64,000 bases of DNA, taken from contig CM067518.1 in the NCBI GenBank assembly GCA_034509495.1, positions 8,951,642 to 9,015,641 of the forward strand, given 5' to 3'. The notes beneath the pieces are model-generated. The model did not search any database. It saw only the letters and a program-made list of their open reading frames with translations, and had not been told where the DNA came from. The stretch's first letter is position 1, and the number at the start of each line of letters is the position of its first letter. This document shows positions 12,840 to 24,678 of the stretch, piece after piece. The translations under genes and the position numbers were made by a program. This DNA is from Acestrorhynchus altus. Taxonomy: Eukaryota; Chordata; Actinopteri; Characiformes; Acestrorhynchidae.

Positions 12840-13790
12840 ACAGACGTGAAAACATATTTGCCCCCTAACAGATTTCTGTAGCTGTTGTTGTTGTTTTTTG
12901 TCACCCACTTTTCAGAATGTCAAACAAATGTCAATGTCAGACAAAGATAACCTGAGTAAATGCTAAATGCAGATTGGCAACAACAGTAATCAAGCATTTG
13001 CAATAACTGGCAATCAGTCTTTCACATCTCTGTGTTGGAATTTTGGCCCACTCTTCTTTGCAGAATTGTTTTATTTTAGCCACATTGGAGGGTTTTGTCC
13101 TGCTACAGAACCCTAGTATGCTTGAGCTTATGGTCACAAACTAATACTGTTCTCCTTCAGGATTTTCTGGTATAGAGCAGAATTCACAGTTCCATCAATG
13201 ACAGCAAGTTGCTCAGGTCCTGAAGCAGCAAACCAATCTCAGACCATCACAACACACCACCATGTTTGACTGTCGGTATGATGGTTTTTTTTTGTTTATT
13301 TTCTGAAATGCTGTCTTAGTTTTATGCCAGATGTAAAGGGCCACACACCTTCCAAAAAGTTCCACATTTGCCTCATCAGTCCACAGAATATTTTCCTGGA
13401 AGTCTTGGGGATCATCACATTTTTTGGGGGGAAATGAGTCTCTATCTTATTGTTGAATCATGACCTTTACCAACATCAGTGAGGCCCATAGAGTCATAGG
13501 CTTTGTAACCTTTTCCAGACTGTTAGATGACTTTGTTTCTCATCTGTTCTTGAATTTCTTCAGGTCAGGGCATAATATGTTGCTTTTTGGGATATTTTAG
13601 CCTACTTCATGTTGTCAGACTGCTTCTGTTTAAGTGATTTCTTTATTCTATTGATCTGGCAGTAAGCAAACCTGGGTGTGGCTTGTGAAATTGATTTGGG
13701 ACAACTTTTTCCCTTAATTCCCTTTTAGAGACAGTATATTGTTGGGGTGGATATAATTTATTTATACATTTTATTTATACTATTGTGTTT
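12840..13790 (-). mobile_element. Tc1-like transposon, internally deleted (family 2)
   Basis: The left edge near 12857 carries TTTGCCCCCT, the mark of a second common teleost Tc1 family. Subterminal sequence and a minus-strand transposase remnant follow. C-terminal codons at roughly 12960-13080 read FCKEEWAKIPTQRCERLIASY. The N-terminal start is near 13570, followed by the family leader to about 13710. About half the expected coding length is absent. The right terminal repeat is poorly preserved, so the right end is approximate. Confidence 0.85.
12955..13572 (-). pseudogene. Tc1 transposase pseudogene (family 2)
   Basis: Only the C-terminal portion (KIKQFCKEEWAKIP and following), a central block around the KHGGG-type motif near 13190-13270, and scattered N-terminal codons remain, in different frames. 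The catalytic triad cannot be assembled. Such enzymes cut DNA at terminal inverted repeats and insert at TA; this copy cannot. Confidence 0.8.
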
Positions 13791-13864
13791 TATCAATATT
13801 TTGTAGGATAGTAGTGATGTTTCCTGTAGGAGGGCCCCTTATGAAAACTTTTGAGAAGTCTGGA

Positions 13865-14075
13865 CTGGCTCTAATCCCAACAGTGAAATGTGATTGCGGT
13901 AGTGTGATTTAGCCTGATTTGGTTCTGCAGGACCTGGAGAATATGTCATAATTAATGAAACCATGAATTCTGCTCTCTATCAGAAAAACCTAAAACAAAA
14001 TAGCTGCCCATTAGTTTGTGACCTAAAGTTCAAGCACAGTTAGGTTATGCAACAGGACAATGATCTAAAGAAGGG
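13865..14075 (+). mobile_element. Tc1-like fragment (family 2)
   Basis: Plus-strand sequence matches the middle of the family 2 transposase: a degraded KYGGGS/VWGCF region, a phrase encoding MNSALYQK, and the QQDNDP motif around 14050-14065. It is in opposite orientation to the neighbouring copy at 12840-13790. No termini are visible. Confidence 0.75.
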
Positions 14076-14312
14076 GCAATTCTGACATTAGAGCTTCAGG
14101 GACCCAATATGTTCCTATCAATTTGTAGGAAAAAGGAAATTTTGGCATTCAGGACCATAACCCTTACTCTAACTCAAACTCAGGACTATTCTGCATTATT
14201 CAGGGTATCTTGCCACCCAACTGTGGGTCACAGAGTGAAATCATTTTGACCTTACACTACCACCTGAACCTGGTTCTGTTCTCTGGAACAACAGGTAAAT
14301 ATCCATGGCTAG

Positions 14313-14349
<37 letters not shown>
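14313..14349. repeat. (CA)n microsatellite
   Basis: About 18 CA units, followed by a LINE-like tail and a second short CA run at 14416-14432. Confidence 0.97.
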
Positions 14350-14351
<2 letters not shown>

Positions 14352-14416
14352 TGTAATTTCCTTAATTTCCCTTAGGGAACCCTCCCAAAGGATCAATAAA
14401 TTTCTATCTATCTACC
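14350..14416 (+). repeat. LINE 3' tail fragment ending in CTAT repeats
   Basis: The order TAATTTCC, GGGAACC, ATCAATAAA, then (CTAT)n matches the ends of fish non-LTR elements. A sister tail is at 16046-16134. Confidence 0.65.
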
Positions 14417-14431
14417 CACACACACACACAC

Positions 14432-14698
14432 ATGGAGATATATATATATATGGAGATATCAAAAATGGATGTAAACCAACACTCACTATTCAATTGATGG
14501 AGCTTGAGAGGTTCTGCAAAGACGAATGGGAGAAACTTCCCAAAAACAGGTGTGCCAAGCGTGTAGCATCTTACTCAAAAAAAATCTTGAGGCTGTAATT
14601 GCTACAGAACATGCTTCAACAAAATAATGAGCAAATGCTATGAATAAAATGTTACATTTTTGTGGGGGTTTTTTTTTAATAAATTTGCAAAATTTGGG
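14432..14698 (+). mobile_element. Tc1-like 3' fragment (family 1)
   Basis: C-terminal transposase codons (LMELERFCKDEWEKLPKNRC, then the SYSKKILRL region) and the downstream AATAAATTTGCAAAATTT block match family 1. A small AT repeat expansion splits the equivalent of the LWRDL region near 14440. No terminal repeat remains. Confidence 0.85.
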
Positions 14699-16045
14699 CA
14701 GGCACGCAGTCAGGCAGGTAGGCCTACTAATCATTTGAAAGCTGTACCACTGACATATGGAATTAAAGATGTCTTTATTTCAACTCTACAGAGATTTTTT
14801 TGTACACTTTCAGTCAGATAAAATAAGCAAACTGAGGTATCTAAATATCTAGGTAGCTAACTTAATGATGAATCATCATTTAAATCATCAGCACTCTCCA
14901 CTCTGACAGGAATTTATCACAGTTCTACACTTAATAAGATACAAGTTGCCCACTGACCATATGTGGCAGATTAAAAAGGCATTTCAATCAACTTTTAACT
15001 CTGTGCCACAATCTGAATTCCAATTAAAAGTTAGAAAGGTCATAAAATGTAATAAGAAACTCCTCCAGTCTTTACTGAATCATGCCACAATTCTCATCAT
15101 TTCCGTCTTAGGTTACCAAGCTACTGTTTTCTTTCCCAAACGTACTGCCTTTAAACATTTAACGGTGCCTTCTGTGCACAGCGGGGAACTGTACTGAAGG
15201 CTGTATTCACACAGACATTGTGTTTAATTGTATTGTGTGCGTCACACACTGTGTAATAAGACAGTGAGATATTTTTATTAAGCAAGTGACTGATTTGCTT
15301 ATCTGTTTGGAATGTCTGGAGAATGTGTTGCAAAAAGTGGTGTTTTCTGAGATGTACCAATGAGCCACGCCACAGGAAGACTGAAACTGATACCCCAAGA
15401 GGTGTTTTGTTCATAACCCCAAATCAAATCATCACAAAATGGTTTACAATGAGTGTTGATAACACATATGCCTTATGATGCAGCAGTTCTATTGTAATAT
15501 CAGTCATTTCCAGTTTAAATGTGTTTTTTTTGTATAATTCCCACCCAATACCTAGTAATCATCATGGGGAGAGTGAAGTCTAGGCTAGCATTTGCTTCCT
15601 ACAAGTTGAAGCCATCCACCTTATCTTTTCTGCTACTAATGCAACATTGTTAGACAGCTTAACTGCTAGTTACAGTACATCATCTAACAGATGCCCACAC
15701 TGACTAGCATTACACATATAATTATGGGGAAGAGGGACAACTTTTAAAGACTCTTGGCCATGGATAGAAACGCTTGTGTTTTTAGAATCACATGGAACAT
15801 ATGACATCACTTCACAGGGGGAACCAGAGTCAAGAGTAAACTGAGCTCATTGATAGAGGCACTGTGCATTGAGTGGATGTCTTGGAGCCTTCAAATAAGC
15901 AAAAGTGAGAAGACCATAATTAGTAATGTACCCATCTGTTCACAAAGCTTAAATAAACGCTTATGCACTTCCAAGAATATATAGTGCTGCTTACTTCTAC
16001 TAAATTATTTTATTCTTCTGCTTACTGTACTGATGCTGCTACTGG
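14699..16045. other. Intergenic, nothing recognised
   Basis: No domain in the frames at 14946-15197 or 15151-15414, and no recognised repeat. Confidence 0.45.
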
Positions 16046-16134
16046 AACCGTAATTTCCCTGAAGGAACCCTCCCAAGGGATCAATAAAGTTCTATTCTAT
16101 TCTATTCTATTCTATTCTATTCTATTCTATTCTA
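16046..16134 (+). repeat. LINE 3' tail with (TTCTA)n array
   Basis: TAATTTCCCTGAAGGAACC and ATCAATAAAG precede about nine TTCTA units (16091-16134). The pentanucleotide run is the expanded tail of a non-LTR retrotransposon of the same type as 14350-14416. Confidence 0.75.
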
Positions 16135-16199
16135 AGAACTTCCCATAGTTTCAGTGGTCAATAATTTTTCTTAAAGCAGTGTATTTGTGAGAAGTTGAA

Positions 16200-16625
16200 G
16201 CTAGTTTCAAATGGTTTGAACTTGTTTTGGATGGTTAAAGTGGCTGAAAAGCTGGTCATCAATGAGAATAATACCCTGCACTTTTAAAGGTACTAGATCC
16301 TTGAGGACATTTTGGAGGTTGTTTAATTTGAAAGAGTGGAGGAACCTCCTAGAGTGCTTCAAGGAATCTTCACGAAACCTTTTCCTTTTATTGAAGGTTC
16401 ATTGAAGTACCTTGAAGAGCCTCCAAACATTGCTCAGGCAGCTTATACTTTTTACATTGTATGCTGGTAAGCTAGCAGGTTAACAAGCTCTTAAGAAGCC
16501 TACTGAATGTTGCATTTGATTTTGGTCTGCTGCTCTTGTTGGTTGATGATGGTCAACCAGCATGGTAAAGTTTGGTCATGTTCTTCATATGCTGGTCAAG
16601 AGCTTGAGCTAGCCAAGCTGTTTAT
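16200..16625. repeat. Probable palindromic DNA-element remnant
   Basis: The segment has GAACCT/AGGTTC-type palindromic phrases around 16335-16435 and repeated CCAGCATGG / GCTGGTCA phrases around 16540-16610, a style seen in fish non-autonomous DNA elements. Boundaries and family are unknown. Confidence 0.4.
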
Positions 16626-16984
16626 TTGTGAATAAACTGGCCCAGATGATGTCTGATGCCATAATTTGCTCTGGCCCCATCCAGATGCAGCATGACACTG
16701 AAGCCTACAGCAAACTTACAGCATTGACCTGCTAGATGTCCAAGTGCTGTTTGTAAAACAATGTAGGGTTTAAGGACAATTGGGGGAAATTTGAGGGCAA
16801 GCCTGGTCTTATAGGTAAGGATGGTGTCCATGCAGGCTGGTGCTGCCTTACTTTCGTGCAGCATAGCCCATAGTCTGTTAATTACTTGGCAGAGTAGCAT
16901 TAACAGCTGCTGAGAAACCAGAGCTTGGACCAGGCCTTAAACAGACAGTCTAAACCAAGTGCCTACGAGCGGCTTTGAGGTGTC

Positions 16985-18127
16985 ACCTAGGTTTAACAGT
17001 ATTGAGACTGTGTCTGAGCCCCAAATTATAGCTAAACACAGAAAAATTAAAACAGCCTGTCTTAAAAACTTAATCAAAATCCAGATATCTTATTCTAATT
17101 GTAAATGTAACACCTCAAACTTAAAGTTTGGTCTACTCAATATTAGACCTGGGATACCTAGCACTAAATGAATCCACCTCTGAAGTTTATAATTATGTGC
17201 ACACCCCAAGACTATCAGGCAGAGAAGGTGGAGTCTGTATAGTTTCCCAAAATACTTTACATATTAATCAGAAACACTGTAACACTTTCACTTCCTTTGA
17301 CATTCTGGGTATTATAGCTTATCTGGCCACAAACAAGAACATACTGTTGTTAATGTAAATGGGCCCTACTGAGCGTTTTTAAAAGAATTTTGTGTCACTG
17401 CTGCAGACTGTAGAGATGTAAAATCTTAGGTGTTGTGTAATTTTCTCCTTCTAAATAATGACAAAACAGGACTAAAACTGAAAGTAATAAATCTTCAAAC
17501 TTAATGTTAAATCTGTCTGATTTCTGATTACCTGGTTCAGCAGATTGGTGTCATAATTGTGATAGGATCAGATATAGGCAATATTACTGGGACAGCTTTT
17601 CTTCATCTTTGCAATATTTCCAAATTAAGAAATGCACAATCTTTGCACAATGCTGAAAAACTAGTGCATGCTTTTATTACCTCAAGGTTAGATTATTGCA
17701 ATGCACTGTCAACGTGTCAGGATGTTCAAGCAGGAACCTAAACAGACTTCAGTTAGTTCAAAATGTTGCAGCCAGGGTCCTAACTAAAACTAAAATTAAA
17801 AATTCCATATCAGTCTAATGTTATCAGTACTGCACTGTCTTCCAGTCAAAATCTGTATTGATTATAAAATTGTCTTACTTGCATATAAAGCCCTACATGG
17901 GTTTGCTTTTGAGGACATGCAAGATCTAATTTCCCATGATGAGCCACCATGATCACTCAGACCACAGGCTGCTGGCTTCCCACTAATACCCAGAATTCAG
18001 CTTAGTGTAGTTCAGTGTATATGTGTTGTTCACCTATTCATTTTTAATTTCTATAAAGCTGCTCTGTGACAACATCAGTTGTAAAAAGCGCTATACAAAT
18101 AAATATTTTTTGTTTGTTTGTTTTTTT
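16985..18127 (+). mobile_element. L2-like LINE, internally deleted copy
   Basis: The 5' part encodes the start of the endonuclease domain (NLKFGLLNIRP near 17125-17160, then a PRLSGREGGV phrase). A reverse-transcriptase C-terminal phrase, AEKLVHAFITSRLDYCNAL, follows at about 17665-17710, then the YKALHGF-like region and a 3' tail ending near AAATAAAT and TTTG repeats at 18105-18127. Most of the reverse transcriptase core that should separate the two coding parts is missing, and frames are broken. These elements copy themselves by target-primed reverse transcription; this one cannot. Confidence 0.85.
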
Positions 18128-19503
18128 AGCAGGGAAATTATAGTCACAACTATTTTTCTCTGACTTATGATTTGCAATGATAGTGACACAATCTTACCCT
18201 GAGTAAATGTTGTGACTTTGATGTAAATATACTAGAAGAAATTGCTAGTAGCAAAAGCTCAGTTAACCCTTAACTCCGATTTATGGAACTATATTTGAAC
18301 ACAGTTTATAACAATGTAACTAAGGCCAATATCCAGACCTCTCCATTGAGGTGCTACAGACCATGTCATGTTTTATTTACTCTGTCCATTCAGCTCTTAA
18401 GAGTAATGTTCAGCCTCTGACCCTCTCTTGGGTTATTAGGCCAGCCTTGCAATGTAGCAGCTTTGAGGCCTGATTGGAAAGGAATGTCGCCATAAAAAGT
18501 GTGCGTGCACTTTGGGACTCTGGGCATGCACATGTGTGCGGGTGCAAGCAGAATGCAGGCAGGCAGTGAATGTACACTGGGGGAGCCACATGGGAATGAT
18601 GTTTCTTCTGTCATAAGCCCCTTAACAGACACACATACTGCTTTCCCACACCCACGTCTCTCCCAGACCAACTTGAGAATAAGCATACAGACATACAGAC
18701 AGACAGAAAAACACACACACAATGACATGCCATAGGAACTCACTCATTTAGTCATGCATTCAGCAAATAACATGTTTTAAAACGTGGGCTTCAACAGGCC
18801 TGTTGACAGTACATGCAGACACACAAAGTGGAATAAAAATGTATAAACTGAACTGAATGCAAGAACTTTACATGAATTAACATGAATTTCTCTACCTCAA
18901 CAAATTTAGAAACCAAAATATTTTTTTTTATAATCATTTGATGGAAAGTTAGTTGTTTTTTTTTTTAGGAAAAAAAACCACATTTATTTATGCCATAAAG
19001 AAAACAAAAGATTGAAGTATAGATTTTTTTTAATGTCATTTTCAATTATGTTCATTGAGACTCAGAGAGCTGACATGAACCCTTAATTTTGTTTTAATAA
19101 AATATTTTAATACAACAATGGACTTTTGTTTGTTTGTTTTGAAAAGGTTTTTGGTATATTTCTTGAAATACCCAAAATATCCCAAAAGCAGTCAGTAAAT
19201 CAAATGCAATGGTCACATTAAGAAAAGGGTTCATTTTCAGTTTTAAGTCACTGCATAAAATCTCTACCTCATCATTTCACTCATCATTTGACCAAATGAA
19301 AAGACTAGATTCAATTCCTCGCATCTCTGCCAACATTCAGAACTCTCAGAACACATTTGTTGCACAGAATCACATACAAACAACTTGTATTAACTAACTA
19401 TTAGCTTTAGAAACTTTCACACTTTCACTGCTAATAACCCAAAATGGCCCATAAGACCCAGATTGGATTAAGGATGAAGTCAACCAGAGTGGATTTAACC
19501 AGC
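18128..19503. other. Intergenic, nothing recognised
   Basis: The minus-strand 117-codon frame at 18390-18743 and its plus-strand shadow overlap CA/GT-rich sequence and show no domain. Confidence 0.45.
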
Positions 19504-20605
19504 CAATAAATCAAATCAAATCAAATCAAATCAACATTAATTTGTATAGTGCTCTTCACAACTGAAGTTGTCACAGAGCAGCTTCACAGAAATCAAAAAA
19601 TAAAAAGGTGAACACAGGAACAAAATATACAGATCCCCTAGTGAGCAAGCCAAAGATCAACAGTGGCAAGGAAAAACTCCCTCAGAGCTGGAGGAAGAAA
19701 CCTTGAGAGGAACCAGGCTCACAAGGGGGAGGACCCATCCTACTCTGGTCAAACTACTTATACACAGTTAGGGGACACTGGACCCCTACATCTCTGTTCT
19801 AATACTCGGGTACTGAAGTAATGTTAGTTCTCTGGTGGACATAATAGTAACAGTAGATTTCTACACAGTTGGTGATGGTGGGTTAGCAACCAGTCCATGG
19901 CAGGGTGGGAAACTAGTCCAGGTCCAGTAGCCGGAATATGGAAAGCCAATGTAAAGATGTATCAGGGGAGCTTGGCGTCCTTCTCAAATGGGGCAGAAGA
20001 GCTTGAGGTTAGGACCTAATCAGTTCAGGCCGGTGGTTCATCATTAACTGAAAAAATACAGAGATGAATTAGTTTGATGTTTAAAAACAGAATAAAGAAT
20101 GTGGTGAGTGACCCTGGCAGATCTGACAATAACAGCCTAACTAAGGAGAGAACCAGAAGGTAACATAAACATGGGACAATCCTGAAACATTGGTGTCTAA
20201 CTGCTCCACCGTCACAAACCGGAGTGATCATGAGAAGGAGTCGGACGGCAGCACCAACATCCCAGTTTACCATAAATCCCTATGTCCATGAACCCCTGGA
20301 TCTGCAGCCTGTAACTAATCTAAGACATTAACAACCAAATGCTAAACTGAACAAGTAAGTTTTTAGCCTAGACTTGAAGACTGAGACTGTGTCTGAGTCC
20401 CGAACATTATCTGGAAGGTTATTCCAGAACTGGGGGCTTTGTGAGAAAAGGCTCTTCCCCCTGCTGAAGCCTTCTGAATTCTGGGAGGTAACAGGAAGCC
20501 AGCACCCTGTGATCTGAGTGATCGTGGTGGCTCATAAAGGTAAATTAAATCAGTATTCAGGAGTGAGACCGTGTAGGGCTTTATATGTAAGTAAAAGAGA
20601 CCTGA
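19504..20605 (-). mobile_element. L2-like LINE 3' end, minus strand
   Basis: On the minus strand it ends in (GATTT)n at 19507-19533, preceded by the reverse complement of the same tail found at the end of the 16985-18127 copy (GTGACAAC, ACAAATTAAT). A long 3' UTR follows, then C-terminal coding sequence at about 20340-20600 containing degraded forms of the LRSQ, RAF and LWN-like motifs of L2-type reverse transcriptases. The copy is truncated at its 5' end. Confidence 0.85.
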
Positions 20606-20721
20606 GTAGTGGAGGTCACTAGCTAAAAGTTTCCCATTTGTGTTTTTATGATGGAATTTCTTTGCTGTTGTCCTGAATTATGTTGCCTACATAGCGGCAC
20701 CATTATGCTATTCAGCTGAGA

Positions 20722-20723
<2 letters not shown>

Positions 20724-20771
<48 letters not shown>
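20724..20771. repeat. (TG)n microsatellite
   Basis: About 24 TG units. Confidence 0.97.
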
Positions 20772-20772
<1 letters not shown>

Positions 20773-22496
20773 TGAACAAGTGTCTTTTAGTCTATATTGG
20801 CTTTGAACTGGAAATTTAACAGTTGAGGTGCTTGTTTCTTTGTAGTTATGAGAGATTCTTCAATACATGTTCAAAGCATGAATTTATTTGAAAATCCTCC
20901 TCTCTCCTGCACCTTTCTTCTGCACTGTCACTGTGACTAGTCCAGCCCTGTGCATTCATGTGTTTTGGAAAGTGGATTTAGAAGAAAGCCACCATCTTCT
21001 TAAGCCACTGTTTTCATTAACAGACCATCTGGCAATTCATTTGTTTAAAGATTTCTGAAATAATTTCAGATCTATTGATGTGTTCGGTACATTTAATTAT
21101 GCTGGCTAAAGAGGTGATATACTCTACCAATGGTTAGATGCCTTTGAGCTTCATTATTTAGTCTATAACTTCACTTTACTGTTCCCATGTTCTCACTATA
21201 TCCACTTATTGTTCTTTGTATCCTGTGCAGACATTATTCAGACAGGGCTAAACTTGTGTTTTGAAAAGGGAAATGTTGGCACTCACAGTGAAAGGCCGCA
21301 GTCTTCTTAACAGAACACAACATCCCATCAGCAACTAAGGCACAGTGTTCTAGTAGGTGACTCACCACATTTCTTAGTGGACCTCTAATGGACTGAGTTC
21401 TCCAGAGTGACATGATCTTCCTTATAAGTCCATGTTAACTTTAAAGCCTGGTCGTTAAGGGGGTGACATACAGCACAGGGCCTTATATAGATGCCACAAA
21501 GGAGTATTAGCGTTAGTGAGGTACAAGGCTATTTACTCTGATAGAGTGTTTTGCAATAGTGGACTTAGCAATGGATCAAACAAACACTTCTCTTCCTCCT
21601 AAGAGAATAAATGCAGTTCTTTGGAAGATGATACTGAGCAGTGACTATCCCTCAGCAGTAACTGGAAGCACTTGGACAGTTAAAAGAAAAATTTGAGCTG
21701 GTTCAAAAACATCATGAGTTACTTTGCAGGGTTGAGTTACAAAGACAATACAAACAAATATGTTCCTGATTAACAAATCTACGAATTTTGTTATAACACA
21801 TAGGCCATACCATTATTGTACCATTATTTACAGAGCTGTAATGTTAATGAGGGCCAAGTTCTGCTAAGATTAATGTTAAATTCAACTTGGTCTCAACTTG
21901 GCACTTCTCTGTTGAGTTGATTGGTATGTATATGTATATATGTAATATATGTAATATATATATGTATATATGTAATATATAATATGTAAATATGTATGTT
22001 TTTCACAAGACCCAAAGTGAGAAAGCCAAAGGCAAAAGTGTCAAAGAAAGACGTTCTCAAATTAGAAACTTTGAGAAGACACAGAATACGAATCTCCTGG
22101 TCAAAACAGGATAGCAAAATAAATAACAAAAAATAAATAACAAAAAGTATGAAATTAATGGATGAATGAAGATTAGATGTATGATTGTTTATTTGAATAT
22201 GTAGAAACCTGAATAATTAGTCATGTAAAACCATGAATAATTAGTTACTAGGAATTGTTCTAGTCGGTCTCTATACAGGGATCCTCCAAAACCTGATCCG
22301 TACCTTCCCATCAAGCTCTTTCAAAAGCACTTAACCCATTAAGGGCTTTTATTCATACTATATATTGTGTGCTATAGAGTAATGTGATGAGTACTGGGTA
22401 TTGAGGTGTCCATTCTGACATTATTATTTGACAGCATCTAAGCTTATATCTCTGAATTCTACTCTCGACAAACTAGCCAAGGGTATATTCAGAACT
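20772..22496. other. Intergenic with TATATGTA-rich tract
   Basis: Contains an imperfect TATATGTA/TAATATA repeat at about 21924-21990; otherwise nothing recognised. Confidence 0.5.
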
Positions 22497-22537
22497 TTTT
22501 GGTGTCTGCCAAATGCTAATGTAAATGTAAATTTAGC
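22497..22537 (+). repeat. Short LINE/SINE tail fragment
   Basis: The phrase GTGTCTGCCAAATGCTAATG followed by TAAATGTAAAT is the common teleost retroposon tail also present with an expanded hexamer array at 41581-41685. Confidence 0.55.
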
Positions 22538-22599
22538 AGCATGCTGCTATACTGCTATTCTGATATAGGTTGCCCCATGAGTGTAGACAGGTCTAAAGG

Positions 22600-23150
22600 A
22601 ATCGAATCAAATCAACATTTATTTGTATAGTACTTTTCACAACTGATGTTATCACAGAGTTGTTGTTTTTTGACAGCTCACAGAGCAAAAAGTTAAGACA
22701 TAAACCCCTGATGAGCAAGCCAACGGGCGACAGAGCTGGAGGAAGAAACCTTGCGATGTAACCAGGCTCACGGGGGCGTGGGGGGGGGGGTATCCTCTTC
22801 TGCTCAAACTACTTATACATAGTTAGTTAGGGGACAATGGACCCCCACACATCTGTACCGAAGTAATGTTAGTTCACTGGTGGATATAATAGTAACAGTA
22901 GTAACTAATTAGGGTCTGTGTAAATTTCTACATAGTTGGTGATGGCAGGTGGGCAACTAGTCCAGGGTGGGAAACTAATCCATGTCCAATAGCCAGAAGG
23001 TGGGCAGCCAATGTAAAGTGGTGGCAGGGGAGCTTCAGGATCCTTCTAAGATGGGGCAGAGGAGCTCAAGGTAAGCTCAAGGTTAGAATCAGAGTTAATC
23101 GTACACCAGCATGAAACCTAATTAATCAAACTGACAGAGATGTTTAAAGT
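22600..23150 (-). mobile_element. L2-like LINE 3' UTR, minus strand
   Basis: Same layout as the 19504-20605 copy: tail repeats at the left, then AACATTTATTTGTATAGT, the GAGCTGGAGGAAGAAACC block and the ACTTATACATAGTTAG block. It covers only the 3' UTR and stops before the coding part. A G-run near 22782-22791 interrupts it. Confidence 0.8.
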
Positions 23151-23358
23151 TAAGTATGAAACAAGAGTATATGAAGGTTCACAAACAAACGGAACAAACA
23201 AATTCCATCAACATGATGAAAGGATGCTATACATAAGCCACATTTGGTTCCCTAAAGCACCTTTCAATGGATGGTTCCTTAATGGGGGCAAGGAGGGGGT
23301 TGATGGGCACCCTCATTCCAAGGTTCTGATCTTCATCTCTGTTCATTATCATTAAACA

Positions 23359-24678
23359 TACAAACTGAATTCCAAGAAAGTTGTGGAATTCGGTAAACAA
23401 ATTGTGAATAAAAACTGAATGCAATGATGTGGAGATGGCAAACCAATTCCACCGTTGTTGTGCAGAAAGATGTAGAAAGAAAGTGCAGCAATACCAGAAT
23501 GGTGTTACCCAGCATAAAATAGCAAAGACATTTAAGTTTTCATCATCAACCTTGCATAACCTCATCAAAAGATTCAGAGAATCTGGAACAATCGCTGTGC
23601 GTAAGGTTGAAGGCCGTAAAACTGTACTGGATGATCGTGATCTCTGGGCCCTTAAACGTCACTGCACCTCAAACAGGAATGCCACGGTCAAGCAAATAAC
23701 AGAATGGGCTCAGGAATACTTCGAGAAAGTATTGTCATAGAACACAATCCACCATGCCATCTGTCATTGCCAGCTGAAACGCTACAGTGCAAAGAGGAAG
23801 CCATTTGTAAGCAAGCTCCACAAGCTCAGGCGTTTTCACTGGGCCAGGGGTCATTTAAAATGGAGTGTGGCAAAATGGAAGACTGTTCTGTGGTCAGATG
23901 AGTCACGATTTGAAGTTCTTTATGGAACATTGGAACGCCATGTCATCCGGACCAGAGGGGACAAGGATAACCCAAGTTGTTATCAACACTCCGTTCAGAA
24001 GCCTGCATCACTGATGGTATGGGGTTGCATGAGTACTTGTGGCATGGACAGCCTGCATGTCTGGAAAGGCACCATTAATGCAGAGAACTATGTTCAGGTT
24101 CTAGAATAACATATGCTCCCATCTAGACATCATCTCTTTCAGGGAAAACCCTGCATTTTTCAACAAGATAATGCCAGACCACATTCTGCAGCAATCACAA
24201 CATCATGGCTACGTAGGAGAAGGATCCGGGTACTGAAATGGCCTGCAGTCCAGATCTTTCACCTATAGGGAATATTTGGCGCATCATAAAGAGGAAGGTG
24301 CGACAAAGAAGGCCCAAGACGATTGAACAGTTAGAGGCCTGTATTAGACATGAATGGGAGAGCATTCCTATTTCTAAACTTGAGAAACTGGTCTCCTCTG
24401 TCCTCAGACGTCTGTTGAGTGTTGTAAGAAGAAGGGGGGGATGCCACACAGTGGTAAAAATGGCCTTGTCCCAACTTTTTTGGGATTTGTTGACGCCATG
24501 AAATTTTGAAACTACATATTTTTTTCCTTAAAATGATACATTCTCTCAGTTTAAACTTTTGATCTGTGATTTGTGTTCTATTCTGAATAAAATATTAGAT
24601 GTTGGCACCTCCACATCATTGCATTCAGATTTTGTTCACGATTTGTTTAGTGTCCCAACTTTTGGAATCTGGTTTGTA
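23359..24678 (+). mobile_element. Tc1/mariner element, near full length (family 3)
   Basis: The ends are matching terminal inverted repeats: the left begins CAAACTGAATTCCAA after TA (23359-23360), and the right ends TTGGAATCTGGTTTG before TA (24677-24678). Subterminal sequences also mirror each other (GAATGCAATGATGTGG on the left, CCACATCATTGCATTC on the right). The flanking TAs fit Tc1/mariner target-site duplication. The length, about 1.3 kb, is typical. The interior is one transposase pseudogene. Confidence 0.93.
23432..24457 (+). pseudogene. Tc1/mariner transposase pseudogene (family 3)
   Basis: Readable parts in order are a helix-turn-helix DNA-binding region (HKIAKTFKFSSSTLHNLIKR), a linker (KQITEWAQEYFEK), and the catalytic core with VLWSDESRFEV (first Asp), ASLMVWGCM, and FQQDNARPHSA (second Asp). 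The third acidic position in the SPIENIW-type motif reads SPIGNIW, so the catalytic glutamate is glycine. Further lesions are a TAG at 23738-23740, a TAA at 24107-24109, a small deletion and frameshift near 24243, and a G-run slip near 24434-24440. It is therefore inactive. The C-terminal block from 24290 to 24430 is the best preserved. Confidence 0.92.

Noticed and set aside
18390..18743. 117-codon minus-strand frame with Cys/Val-rich start
   Set aside because: Part of it reads CA/GT-rich sequence, and nothing matches a known protein.
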